7,205 nt of DNA from an uncultured Oscillospiraceae bacterium (GTDB taxonomy: Bacteria > Bacillota > Clostridia > Oscillospirales > Ruminococcaceae). Below, one piece after another: positions 1-6,697 of the stretch (within the stretch, counting starts at the first letter, position 1; each line of letters starts with the position of its first letter). Below the pieces are notes generated by a model. The model made no database searches and had not been told where the DNA came from. It was given only the letters and a program-made list of their open reading frames with translations. The stretch covers positions 1 through 7,205 of the forward strand of contig USLH01000115.1 of NCBI GenBank assembly GCA_900555435.1, read 5' to 3'. A program made the translations under genes and the position numbers.

Positions 1-270
1 TTCCGGAAAGCCCAGGGGCTCCGGCCGCTTTCTTTTGCGTCGGCGGAGGAACGGATGGCCTGTTTAGGGTTGATCCCCGGAGCGGTGACACCGCTGGGGC
101 TTTTAAACGACCCGGAGCATAGGGTGCGCTTTTATCTGGATACGGAATTTCTGGGGAACCGGATCGGGGTGCATCCCTGCGACAATACAGCTACCGTCTG
201 GCTGCAGGCGGAGGATCTGATGAGACTGATCCGGAAACACGGAAACGAAGCGGACTGGGTCACGTTATAA
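1..270 (+). CDS. Prolyl-tRNA deacylase (YbaK/ProX, PrdX-type), C-terminal part
   Basis: The reading frame is open from base 1 and ends at TAA 268-270, so only the last 89 residues are visible; the true start lies left of the window. The visible part carries the hallmarks of the YbaK-fold trans-editing proteins of the ProX/PrdX group: a segment LSFASAEERM, then LGLIPGAVTPLGLLND, then IGVHPCDNTATVWL near the end. These proteins act in the cytoplasm and hydrolyse alanyl- (or cysteinyl-) tRNA-Pro made in error by prolyl-tRNA synthetase. The ATG at 55 is internal: the conserved family sequence continues upstream of it without a break. Only 16 nt separate it from rnr, with no promoter or terminator seen, so co-transcription is likely. 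Which mischarged amino acid is removed cannot be told from this fragment. The family call is firm; the PrdX name, tied to proline-reductase clusters in some clostridia, is less certain. Confidence 0.88.
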   Translation, partial: FRKAQGLRPLSFASAEERMACLGLIPGAVTPLGLLNDPEHRVRFYLDTEFLGNRIGVHPCDNTATVWLQAEDLMRLIRKHGNEADWVTL

Positions 271-274
271 AAAG

Positions 275-282
275 AAAGGAAA
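275..282 (+). promoter_or_regulatory. Ribosome-binding site of rnr
   Basis: AAAGGAAA lies just after the deacylase stop codon, with the GGA ending 6 nt before the ATG at 287. This supports the 287 start for RNase R. Confidence 0.75.
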
Positions 283-286
283 TTGC

Positions 287-2410
287 ATGGAAAAATGGAA
301 AAAGCGCATTCAGCTCTATCTGGAAAAGGCGGGAAAAAAGGGCCTGACCTTCAAGGAGCTGACGGCGAAATGTAAGGTAAGAAAAGAAGATCTCAAGTCC
401 TTCCGGAAGGCGCTGGATCAGTGTCTGGCGGAAGGCGTCGTGCTGGAACACAAACGGCAGCTGGTGGCGGCGTCGGCGAAGGGGCTGAAGCCCGCCGTGA
501 TCAAACGTCTGAACCGTACCTATGCGTTTGCGGAACTGGACGCCGACGGAGGCGAGGTGTTCGTCCCCGGCAGTAAGCTGATGGGAGCCATGACCGGCGA
601 CCGGGTGCTGCTGCGGCTGCTTCCGTCCCAGAGGGGCGGGCTGCCCGATGGGGAAGTCCGGGAAATTCTGGAGGAAAACGCCCAGCCCTTTTCCGGGGTG
701 CTGCGGATCTGGCCGGAAGGGGCGTTCGTGCAGCCGGATGACCTGGGAAACATGGATCTACAGGTTTCCGGGGACTTGGCCGGTGCGGAAGACGGGGACA
801 AGGTCCTAGCGGAGATCAGCCGCCGGGGACTCAGCCATCGGGATCATCAGGTGCGGATTTTAAAGAGCTTCGGCTCCGCCAATCTGGCGGCGGTCTGCTG
901 CCAGGCGATTTTAGAGGCGCAGGGAGTGTCCGAGGAATTCCCTGCGGCGGTGCTGGACGAAGCGAGGATGCTGGAGCATAAGGGGATCCCGGAAAAGGAG
1001 CTGCTTGGGCGGACGGATCTGCGGTCGGAGGTGATCTTCACCATCGACGGGGCGGATTCCAAAGACCTGGACGACGCCGTGAGCCTTCATAAATACGAGG
1101 ACTTCTACGAGCTGGGGGTTCACATTGCCGATGTGTCCCACTATGTCCGGAAGGGCTCGCTGCTGGATGGGGAAGCCTTTGCTCGGGGGACCAGCATTTA
1201 CTATGCCGACAAGGTGATCCCCATGCTTCCGAAGGAGCTTTCCAACGGCATCTGTTCTTTGAATCCCGGGGAGGACCGGCTGGCGTTTTCGGCGATCCTC
1301 ACGCTGGATCCGGAGGGGCGGCTCATCGGCTACGATTTTAAGAAAACGGTGATCCGTTCCCGGGTGAAGGGCGTTTACGGGGAAGTGAACCGGCTCCTTG
1401 CCGGGGAAGCCGTTCCGGAACTGGAGGCAAAGTATCGGGAAGTGCTGCCTATGCTGCCGGTAATGCAGGAGCTGGTAACCCTGCTTCGGAAAAACCGCCG
1501 GGACAGAGGGGCGCCGGAGATCGAGTCCAGCGAGAGCAAGCTGATTTTAGATGAAAACGGCAGGATCAAGGACATCCGTCCCCGGGAACGGGGGGAAGCG
1601 GAGATCCTCATCGAGGAATTCATGCTCCTTGCCAACGAAGCGGCGGCAAGGCTGGCCCGGAAGGCGGAGATCCCCTTCGTTTACCGGATCCACGAGCACC
1701 CGGATCCGGAACGGATCGCCTCGTTGCGGGATACCCTGCGGAACCTGGGGCTTCCGAGCGGGGAGCGTTTAAAGGATCGGGTCCCGGCGGCGGCTCTGGC
1801 GCAGATTTTGGAAGATGCGGCGGATCACCCGGCGGCGCCGGTCATCAATCAGCTGGTTCTGCGTTCCATGGCGAAGGCCAAATACAGCGAGAACCCCATC
1901 GGCCACTACGGGCTGGCGCTGGAAGATTACGCCCACTTCACCTCCCCCATCCGGCGGTACCCGGATCTGATGATCCATCGGATCTTAAGCGGGCTGGTTC
2001 GGGGAGAAGAGCCATCGGAGCTGCAAAAGCAGTTCGGGAGATTTGCCCCCAAGGCAGCGGCGCAGTCCAGTGCCACCGAACTGACCGCCATGCAGATCGA
2101 GCGGGACTGCGAGGACTGCTACAAGGCAGAGTACATGAAGGATCGGATCGGGGAAAGCTACGACGGCATCATCTCCTCGGTGACCTCTTTCGGGATGTAT
2201 GTAGAGCTTCCCAATACCGTTGAGGGGTTGGTGCGGATCGAGGACCTGCCCGACGGCGAGTATTTCTACGACGGCGTGATGGAGCTTACCGACATCCACA
2301 GCGGCCGGCGTTACCGGATGGGTGATCGGGTTCGGGTCAGGTGCGTAGACGCAAACGTCAATGAGGGGCACGTCGATTTCCTTCTGGAAGAAGGCGAAGG
2401 CCGGAGGTGA
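287..2410 (+). CDS. rnr: Ribonuclease R (3'-5' exoribonuclease)
   Basis: This 707-residue protein is a processive, magnesium-dependent 3'-5' exoribonuclease that degrades structured RNA in mRNA decay and rRNA/tmRNA quality control. The domain order is complete: a winged-helix-like N-terminus (about 1-65), two cold-shock-type OB folds (about 70-200), the RNB catalytic domain (about 240-570) and a C-terminal S1 domain (about 622-702, starting GESYDGIISSVTSFGMYVE). The RNB signature FTIDGADSKDLDDAV supplies the metal-binding aspartates D254, D260, D262 and D263, spaced like D272/D278/D280/D281 of E. coli RNase R. The second RNB block, HFTSPIRRYPDLMIHR, is at 550-565. The protein stops soon after the S1 domain and lacks the lysine-rich tail of the E. 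coli enzyme. In many Firmicutes smpB follows rnr; here it does not. The TGA stop overlaps the ribosome-binding site of the next gene, so translation of the two is probably coupled. The call is very secure. Confidence 0.98.
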   Translation: MEKWKKRIQLYLEKAGKKGLTFKELTAKCKVRKEDLKSFRKALDQCLAEGVVLEHKRQLVAASAKGLKPAVIKRLNRTYAFAELDADGGEVFVPGSKLMGAMTGDRVLLRLLPSQRGGLPDGEVREILEENAQPFSGVLRIWPEGAFVQPDDLGNMDLQVSGDLAGAEDGDKVLAEISRRGLSHRDHQVRILKSFGSANLAAVCCQAILEAQGVSEEFPAAVLDEARMLEHKGIPEKELLGRTDLRSEVIFTIDGADSKDLDDAVSLHKYEDFYELGVHIADVSHYVRKGSLLDGEAFARGTSIYYADKVIPMLPKELSNGICSLNPGEDRLAFSAILTLDPEGRLIGYDFKKTVIRSRVKGVYGEVNRLLAGEAVPELEAKYREVLPMLPVMQELVTLLRKNRRDRGAPEIESSESKLILDENGRIKDIRPRERGEAEILIEEFMLLANEAAARLARKAEIPFVYRIHEHPDPERIASLRDTLRNLGLPSGERLKDRVPAAALAQILEDAADHPAAPVINQLVLRSMAKAKYSENPIGHYGLALEDYAHFTSPIRRYPDLMIHRILSGLVRGEEPSELQKQFGRFAPKAAAQSSATELTAMQIERDCEDCYKAEYMKDRIGESYDGIISSVTSFGMYVELPNTVEGLVRIEDLPDGEYFYDGVMELTDIHSGRRYRMGDRVRVRCVDANVNEGHVDFLLEEGEGRR
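2402..2409 (+). promoter_or_regulatory. Ribosome-binding site fixing a GTG start
   Basis: The GGAGG core at 2403-2407 overlaps the rnr stop codon TGA (2408-2410) and ends 7 nt before the GTG at 2415. It is the reason for choosing 2415 over the upstream in-frame ATG at 2361, which lies inside rnr and has no comparable site. Confidence 0.8.
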
Positions 2411-2414
2411 CGGT

Positions 2415-3134
2415 GTGGATCAGCGGGATTTTCTTGCCGCAAAGGAAGCTGCCCTTCGGGACAGCGGTATCGGCACTTTGGGGGAGAAGTCCGTTCACGC
2501 CGTGCTGAAAGCGGCCTATGAACCCCACGGGGAAAACCGGGAGGTGGCCGTAGGCGGCTATGTGGCGGATATTTTAGGTGAAGACGGGATCATGGAGATC
2601 CAGACCCGGGCGCTTTGGCGGCTTCGGGAGAAGCTGCAGGCGTTTTTGCCGGTGTGCCCGGTAACTGTGGTACACCCGGTGTATCCGGTTGAGTGGATCT
2701 TACGAACGGATCCGGACACCGGGGAGGTGACCCGCCGCCGCTCCTCCAAAAAGGGGCGGGGCTCCGACGTGCTGGCGGAGCTTTATCCGCTGAGGGAATT
2801 CTTGACGGATCCGGGGTTCCACCTGCGGGTGGTGGAGCTGGTGACCCAGCGATGGGACATCGGCAAAGCCCGTGGGAAAAAGCAGCATCTGGATCGGGAA
2901 CCGCTGGAATTTCTGCATGAGTGGGTGCTGGAGCAGCCGGAGGACTACCGGGAGCTGATCCCGGCAGGACTGCCGGAAGAGTTTACGGCAGAGGAGTTCG
3001 GAAAAGCGCTGCATCTGCGGAAGGATGGGGGCTGGAAGGCGCTGGCGACCCTGACGGTCTTGGGACTGGTGGAGCAGATCGGAAAATCGGGCAGGCGGAA
3101 TCTCTATCGATTGACGAAGGAGGGCACAGAATGA
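2415..3134 (+). CDS. Conserved-type protein of unknown function, possible nuclease-like domain plus winged helix
   Basis: I do not recognise a characterised function. With the GTG at 2415 the protein has 239 residues, is soluble and has no signal peptide. Its N-terminal half contains LGEKSVHAVL (22-31), then GGYVADILGEDGIMEIQTR (47-65). The pattern Glu24 ... Ala-Asp52 ... Glu61-x-Gln63, set in alternating beta/alpha sequence, resembles a PD-(D/E)xK nuclease core with Gln in place of the usual Lys. Basic residues follow (RRRSSKKGRG, 107-116). The last 50 or so residues (LPEEFTAEEFGKAL onward, ending GRRNLYRLTKEG) read like a winged helix-turn-helix, suggesting nucleic-acid binding. The gene sits 4 nt after rnr and overlaps the next gene by 4 nt at ATGA, so it is expressed with both. 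A role in RNA or DNA processing is inference from the neighbour and the motif only. It is clearly a real gene: the reading frame is long, well spaced and has strong signals at both ends. Confidence 0.85.
   Translation: MDQRDFLAAKEAALRDSGIGTLGEKSVHAVLKAAYEPHGENREVAVGGYVADILGEDGIMEIQTRALWRLREKLQAFLPVCPVTVVHPVYPVEWILRTDPDTGEVTRRRSSKKGRGSDVLAELYPLREFLTDPGFHLRVVELVTQRWDIGKARGKKQHLDREPLEFLHEWVLEQPEDYRELIPAGLPEEFTAEEFGKALHLRKDGGWKALATLTVLGLVEQIGKSGRRNLYRLTKEGTE
3117..3123 (+). promoter_or_regulatory. Ribosome-binding site of the YhhN-type gene
   Basis: AAGGAGG lies inside the end of the upstream gene, 7 nt before the ATG at 3131. That ATG shares bases with the upstream TGA stop (ATGA). This decides the start at 3131; the longer frame extending back to 2921 only reads through the upstream gene out of frame. 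Confidence 0.8.
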
Positions 3135-3787
3135 GCGGAACGGTGAAATTTCTGTGGGTGCTTTACGGCGCACTGACTTTGGTACATCTTGGGACCTGTG
3201 TCTGGGACAGCAGCGGGAAGTGGCGGGCGCTGACCAAAATTTTGCTGATGCCCATGGTGCTGCTCTGCTATCTGGCACTGGCCGGGGAGCCGAGGATTTT
3301 AGTCATCGGGGCGATCCTTTTGGGATGGGGCGGCGACGTGCTGCTGCTTTATTCGGCGCAGAAGGGGTTCTTCCTCGCCGGGATTTCCAGCTTTCTGGCG
3401 GGGCATCTCTGCTACGCCTGGGCGCTGGGGCTGCGGGGGGATTTTTCAAAGCCTCTCTTCACGCTGGGGCTTGCGGGAGCGCTGCTTTTAGTCGGAGTGG
3501 CGGCGTATCTGTCCCTTTTAAAGTATCTGCGGGATATGAAGCTGCCGGGGGCGATTTATCTGGCGGTGATCCTTCTGATGGTCTGGACGGCGGTTCTTTC
3601 GTGGAGGGAAAACCCCGGCGCAGCGGGTAACTGCATTCTCATCGGTGCGCTGCTCTTCTTCGTTTCGGATTACACCCTTTCCAGCGAGATGTTCCGGCGG
3701 CCCCACAGTTGGGGGAACGTGGCGGTAATGTCCACCTATGCAACGGGGCAGTTCTTGCTGACTACCGGGCTGGCGATCCTTTCCTGA
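3131..3787 (+). CDS. YhhN/TMEM86-family integral membrane protein, putative lysoplasmalogenase
   Basis: The 218-residue product is almost wholly hydrophobic, with about seven or eight predicted membrane spans, as usual for the YhhN (TMEM86) family. Family hallmarks seen are a Lys in the segment ALTKILLMP (33-41), the GWGGDVLLL motif (65-73) and FFVSD near residues 176-180; the conserved polar and acidic residues in these spans are thought to form the active site. Characterised animal and bacterial members hydrolyse the vinyl-ether bond of lysoplasmalogen, releasing a fatty aldehyde and a glycerophospho-head group, at the cytoplasmic membrane. Many clostridia make plasmalogens, so this substrate is plausible, but it is inferred from family alone. 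The start overlaps the preceding gene by 4 nt, and a strong terminator begins 6 nt after the TGA, so it closes the rnr operon. The family call is firm, the activity less so. Confidence 0.88.
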   Translation: MSGTVKFLWVLYGALTLVHLGTCVWDSSGKWRALTKILLMPMVLLCYLALAGEPRILVIGAILLGWGGDVLLLYSAQKGFFLAGISSFLAGHLCYAWALGLRGDFSKPLFTLGLAGALLLVGVAAYLSLLKYLRDMKLPGAIYLAVILLMVWTAVLSWRENPGAAGNCILIGALLFFVSDYTLSSEMFRRPHSWGNVAVMSTYATGQFLLTTGLAILS

Positions 3788-3793
3788 AAAAGG

Positions 3794-3833
3794 AAATCCG
3801 GCTTCCGCTTTTGCTGCGGAGGCCGGATTTTTT
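3794..3833 (+). terminator. Rho-independent terminator, probably bidirectional
   Basis: Arms 3794-3808 and 3816-3830 form a 15-bp stem with a single G-T pair and a 7-nt loop (TTTTGCT). A run of six T (3828-3833) follows on the plus strand, ending the rnr-YhhN unit. Read on the minus strand the same hairpin is followed by TTTCCTTTTT, so it can also end the convergent araC gene, whose stop codon (3832-3834) lies in the T-run. Confidence 0.92.
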
Positions 3834-4803
3834 ATCGGGTGCGGCAGATGGGCCGGACGTATTTCCAATAGCGGTCAGGATCATGGTAGAAGTAGAAGAC
3901 CCGTTCCGGGGTCAGATCCGGCCGACAGCCGGCAACATGGTAGTCGAAGGCTTTCATGGCGGTCTCTATTTTTTGCTCCACCGCCTGATTCTGGGTCTTA
4001 AAGTCGAAGGGACCATGTTCGAAGACCAGATACTCCCCTTCCGGTACGTCCATCAGCTGCATCTGAGGCGGAACCTCTCCGGCGTAGTCTGCCGGAAGGC
4101 GCACGCCGTAGCTTTCGGCAAGGGGGATTCCCCAGCTGCAGATCCGGCCGGTGGGGGCATTGATGAACGCCATCAGCTGGCCGCTGCTGCCGTTGTTTTC
4201 AGCACCGCCCAGATCGTCCAGTTTGCCCGGTATGCTGGAGAGAAGGCCGCAGATGGTTTCGCAGTCCTGTTTAGGAATGCGGCTCTGCCTTTCCCAGAAA
4301 TCCCAGTAACCGATGCTTTCGTAGTTGCGGATGTGCAGGAATTTGTGGGCGGGGATGGTGACAAAATAGGTTTTGACTTCTTCATGGGTCTGCTCCATGC
4401 CGGTTCCTCCTGCGCTTATCAGGTAACAGTCAAAGGGACGCAGAATGGTGCGGAGGGCAACGGGCTTCGGGTCTGCCCGGTACTGGCTTGGGGTCACGCC
4501 GTAGGCTTCCTTAAAGGAACGGGAGAAGGCTTCGTGGCTGGAAAAGCCATAGTCCAGTGCGATCTCCAGAAGCCTTTTTTTAGAATCCTGCACCTCTTTT
4601 AAGGCGAAGGCAAGACTCCGCTGCCGCAGGTAGTCCCGGAAGTGCATCCCGGAAATCTCTTTGAATTTCCGGGAGAGGGTGTCCTCCGAGTAGCCCAGTT
4701 TGCGGGAAAGGGCGGAAAGGGTCAGCAAATCGCTCTCTCGTTTCCGGATACAGGCGTCGGTTTCGTCGATCAGGGTCTGGACCAGCTGGTGCCATTCGCT
4801 CAT
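3832..4803 (-). CDS. AraC-family transcriptional regulator with C-terminal GyrI-like effector domain
   Basis: This 323-residue DNA-binding protein has the reversed layout of the Rob type. The two helix-turn-helix units come first: the first at about 27-50 (LTLSALSRKLGYSEDTLSRKF), the second at about 79-109, ending in the AraC signature GFSSHEAFSRSFKEAYGVTPSQYR. A GyrI-like ligand-binding domain follows (about 117-320), with a central segment GVRLPADYAGEVPPQMQ and the closing VFYFYHDPDRYWKYVRPI. Such domains bind small hydrophobic or cationic molecules and commonly control drug efflux or stress genes. The ATG at 4803 has AAAGGAG 9 nt upstream. It is transcribed alone: a terminator separates it from the hydrogenase operon upstream and another lies at its 3' end. 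No target gene is divergent to it in this window, so its regulon and ligand are unknown. Regulation of the adjacent hydrogenase genes cannot be claimed from position alone. Confidence 0.93.
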   Translation of the reverse strand: MSEWHQLVQTLIDETDACIRKRESDLLTLSALSRKLGYSEDTLSRKFKEISGMHFRDYLRQRSLAFALKEVQDSKKRLLEIALDYGFSSHEAFSRSFKEAYGVTPSQYRADPKPVALRTILRPFDCYLISAGGTGMEQTHEEVKTYFVTIPAHKFLHIRNYESIGYWDFWERQSRIPKQDCETICGLLSSIPGKLDDLGGAENNGSSGQLMAFINAPTGRICSWGIPLAESYGVRLPADYAGEVPPQMQLMDVPEGEYLVFEHGPFDFKTQNQAVEQKIETAMKAFDYHVAGCRPDLTPERVFYFYHDPDRYWKYVRPICRTR

Positions 4804-4812
4804 AGAGGGGTT

Positions 4813-4819
4813 CTCCTTT
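4813..4819 (-). promoter_or_regulatory. Ribosome-binding site of the araC-type gene
   Basis: AAAGGAG on the minus strand, with the GGAG ending 9 nt before the ATG at 4803. It supports that start. Confidence 0.75.
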
Positions 4820-4835
4820 CGGCTGTTCTGCTTTT

Positions 4836-4841
4836 ATTTTA
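4836..4841 (-). promoter_or_regulatory. Possible -10 element of the araC-type gene
   Basis: TAAAAT on the minus strand, in an AT-rich patch 32 nt upstream of the start codon and downstream of the hydrogenase terminator. No good -35 hexamer is seen 16-18 nt further upstream, so the promoter may be weak or activator-dependent. This is a low-confidence reading by eye. Confidence 0.3.
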
Positions 4842-4887
4842 CCAGCGAGAGGGGAGTCTGGCTTGATCTGAACCGGAAAAGATACAG

Positions 4888-4921
4888 AAAACAGCCCGGA
4901 ACAAACTGTTCCGGGCTGTTT
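4888..4921 (-). terminator. Rho-independent terminator of the hydrogenase operon
   Basis: The perfect stem pairs 4889-4903 with 4907-4921 around a 3-nt loop; its GC-rich core is GCCCGGAACA/TGTTCCGGGC. On the minus strand it begins 7 nt after the hydA stop codon and runs into TTTTCTGTATCTTTT, a broken T-tract. It should insulate the araC-type gene from hydrogenase transcription. Confidence 0.87.
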
Positions 4922-4928
4922 CTGTGTC

Positions 4929-6677
4929 TTAATATTTGGGGCGCTTCACATAGGTGGTGTGGAGAACCTCGTGGGCAATGTGGCTGCCGGGCTTTTCAAG
5001 GAACTCGTCATAGAGCTTCTTGATGCCGGGGTTCTCGTGAGATTTCCGCAGCTCCATCTTGGCGTCGGTCCGATAAAGGCCCTGAGCCCGGAGGGCACGG
5101 AGATCGGTGAAGTTCCGGACGGAAGCCGGCTGGAAGGGCTGGCCGCCGCCGTTGACACAGCCGCCGGGGCAGGCCATGACTTCGATGAACTGATAGTCGG
5201 CTTTGCCTTCCTTGACGGCCCGGAGGACCTTCTTGGCGTTGGCAAGGCCGGAGCAGACGGCAACTTTCAGGGTCAGGCCGCCCACGGTGTAGGTGGCTTC
5301 CTTGACGCCTTCGGTTCCCCGGACTTCCTTGAAGTCCAGCGCTTCACCGGAAGCATTCCCGCCGGTGAGCCAGTCGGCTGCGGTGCGGAGGGCAGCCTCC
5401 ATAACGCCGCCGGTTGCGCCGAAGATCAGACCGGCGCCGGTGTCGATGCCAAGAGGTGCGTCGTAATCCTCATCGGGGAGGTTCACGAAGTCAAGGCCGG
5501 CGGTCTGGATCATCCGGGCAAGCTCCCGGGTAGTCAGGGCAATGTCCACATCGGGGACGCCTGCGGCAGACTGGTCTTCCCGTCCCACCTCAAATTTCTT
5601 GGCGGTGCAGGGCATGATGGAGATCACAGCCATGTCCTTGGGGTCGATGCCCAGCTGTTTGGCGTACCAGGTTTTGGCCACGGCGCCAAACATCTGCTGG
5701 GGAGACTTGCAGCTGGACAGGTTGGGGATGAATTCGGGGAAATAGTGCTCGCAGTACTTGACCCATCCGGGAGAGCAGGAGGTGATGAGCGGCAGGGCTC
5801 CGCCGTTCTGGATTCGATCCACCAGCTCGGTGGCCTCTTCCATGATGGTCAGGTCAGCGGCAAAGTTGGTGTCGAACACTTTCGCAAAGCCCAGGCGCCG
5901 GAGAGCGGCTACCATCTTGCCTTCCGCATTGGTTCCGATGGGCATGCCGAAGGCTTCGCCGATGGTCACGCGGGTGGCAGGAGCGGTCTGGACGATGACA
6001 GTCTTGGAGGGGTCGGACAGGAGCTTCAAAACGTCCTGAGTCTGATCCTTCTCGGCGAGGGCGCCGGTGGGGCAGGCTACGATGCACTGGCCGCAGGAGA
6101 CGCAGGAGGTCTCGCCCAGAGGGGTCTCAAACGCACAGGAGATGTTGGTGCGGAACCCACGCTCGTTGGCGCCGATGACGCCCACGTCCTGCCATTTGCG
6201 GCAGACGGCGGAGCAGCGGCGGCAGAGCACGCACTTGTTGTTGTCGCGGATCATGTGGGGTGCGGAGTCGTCGATGTCGTAGTGGATCCGCTCGCCGTCG
6301 TAAATGGACTCGTCGGTGACGCCGTAGTCCAAGCAGAGCTTCTGGAGCTCACATTTGCCGGACTTGACGCAGGAGAGACATTTCCGCTCGTGGGTGGAGA
6401 GGATCAGCTCTAAGTTCTGACGGCGGGATTCCAAAACCTTGGGGGTGTTGGTGAAAACTTCCATTCCCTCGTTAACGGGGTACACGCAGGCCGTGACCAG
6501 GCTGCGTGCGCCTTTCACTTCGACCATGCAGATCCGGCAGGCGCCGATCTCGTTGATGTCTTTCAGATAGCACAGGGTAGGGATCTGGATCCCAGCCTGA
6601 TGGGCCGCCTCCAGGATTGTGGTCCCCGGGGCGACGGCCACCGGCATATTGTTGATTTTGATGTTGACCATTTCCAT
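4929..6677 (-). CDS. hydA: [FeFe]-hydrogenase catalytic subunit (HydA/HndD type, NAD(P)-linked multisubunit)
   Basis: This 582-residue cytoplasmic enzyme interconverts protons and H2 at an H-cluster, exchanging electrons with a NuoF-like partner. Domains in order are: a [2Fe-2S] ferredoxin (C36, C47, C50, C64), a His-Cys3 [4Fe-4S] site (H96, C100, C103, C109), a two-cluster ferredoxin domain (C149, C152, C155, C159 and C192, C195, C198, C202), the H-domain (about 225-500) and a small C-terminal domain ending HEVLHTTYVKRPKY. H-domain motifs are L1 TSCSPGW (299-305), L2 MPCTAKKFE (355-363, C357) and L3 EVMACPGGCVNGGGQP (C503, C507). The residue before Pro in L1 is Ser, where Clostridium pasteurianum CpI has the cluster ligand Cys300. 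Proton-path residues match CpI: E281, E284 and S321. The start at 6677 (ATG) is preferred to the GTG at 6689, which lies 1 nt from the ribosome-binding site. The gene follows the NuoF-like gene by 18 nt. Complexes of this type may be electron-bifurcating (HydABC) or plain NAD(P)H-linked (Hnd); sequence alone does not decide. Confidence 0.95.
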   Translation of the reverse strand: MEMVNIKINNMPVAVAPGTTILEAAHQAGIQIPTLCYLKDINEIGACRICMVEVKGARSLVTACVYPVNEGMEVFTNTPKVLESRRQNLELILSTHERKCLSCVKSGKCELQKLCLDYGVTDESIYDGERIHYDIDDSAPHMIRDNNKCVLCRRCSAVCRKWQDVGVIGANERGFRTNISCAFETPLGETSCVSCGQCIVACPTGALAEKDQTQDVLKLLSDPSKTVIVQTAPATRVTIGEAFGMPIGTNAEGKMVAALRRLGFAKVFDTNFAADLTIMEEATELVDRIQNGGALPLITSCSPGWVKYCEHYFPEFIPNLSSCKSPQQMFGAVAKTWYAKQLGIDPKDMAVISIMPCTAKKFEVGREDQSAAGVPDVDIALTTRELARMIQTAGLDFVNLPDEDYDAPLGIDTGAGLIFGATGGVMEAALRTAADWLTGGNASGEALDFKEVRGTEGVKEATYTVGGLTLKVAVCSGLANAKKVLRAVKEGKADYQFIEVMACPGGCVNGGGQPFQPASVRNFTDLRALRAQGLYRTDAKMELRKSHENPGIKKLYDEFLEKPGSHIAHEVLHTTYVKRPKY

Positions 6678-6690
6678 GACGTGAGCCACA

Positions 6691-6697
6691 CTCCTTT
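6691..6697 (-). promoter_or_regulatory. Ribosome-binding site of hydA, deciding its start
   Basis: AAAGGAG on the minus strand overlaps the TAA stop of the upstream subunit gene (6696-6698). It is 1 nt from the GTG at 6689, too close to use, 13 nt from the ATG at 6677, rather long but workable, and 19 nt from the ATG at 6671. The start at 6677 also fits the usual short N-terminus before the VNIKIN beta strand. Confidence 0.65.

Noticed and set aside
2361..2414. ATG at 2361 as the start of the unknown 239-residue protein
   Set aside because: It would add 18 residues encoded inside the rnr S1 domain with no ribosome-binding site; the GTG at 2415 has GGAGG at the right distance.
2921..3130. N-terminal extension of the YhhN-type protein back to 2921
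   Set aside because: The extension is hydrophilic Gly/Ala/Arg-rich sequence read out of frame through the upstream gene; family members begin at the first membrane segment, matching the ATG at 3131 with AAGGAGG.
287..3130. Frequent CGGATC/GGATCCGG words in the rnr region
   Set aside because: They fall on varying spacing and mostly encode Arg-Ile, Asp-Pro or Arg-Asp codon pairs, so codon preference explains them without a repeat element.
3709..4602. A 297-codon open frame on the plus strand opposite the araC-type gene
   Set aside because: It crosses the terminator hairpin at 3794-3833, lacks a ribosome-binding site and is antisense to a clear AraC-family gene.
4804..4854. Direct repeat AGAGGGG at 4804-4810 and 4848-4854 as a possible operator
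   Set aside because: Seven bases repeated once in GC-rich DNA, with the first copy between the ribosome-binding site and the start codon, is too weak to call a regulator site.
4959..6413. A 484-codon open frame on the plus strand opposite hydA
   Set aside because: It lies wholly antisense to a gene with complete catalytic motifs, has low-complexity Gly/Ala/Asp/Val-rich composition and no recognisable domain, and is the expected mirror of GC-biased codons.
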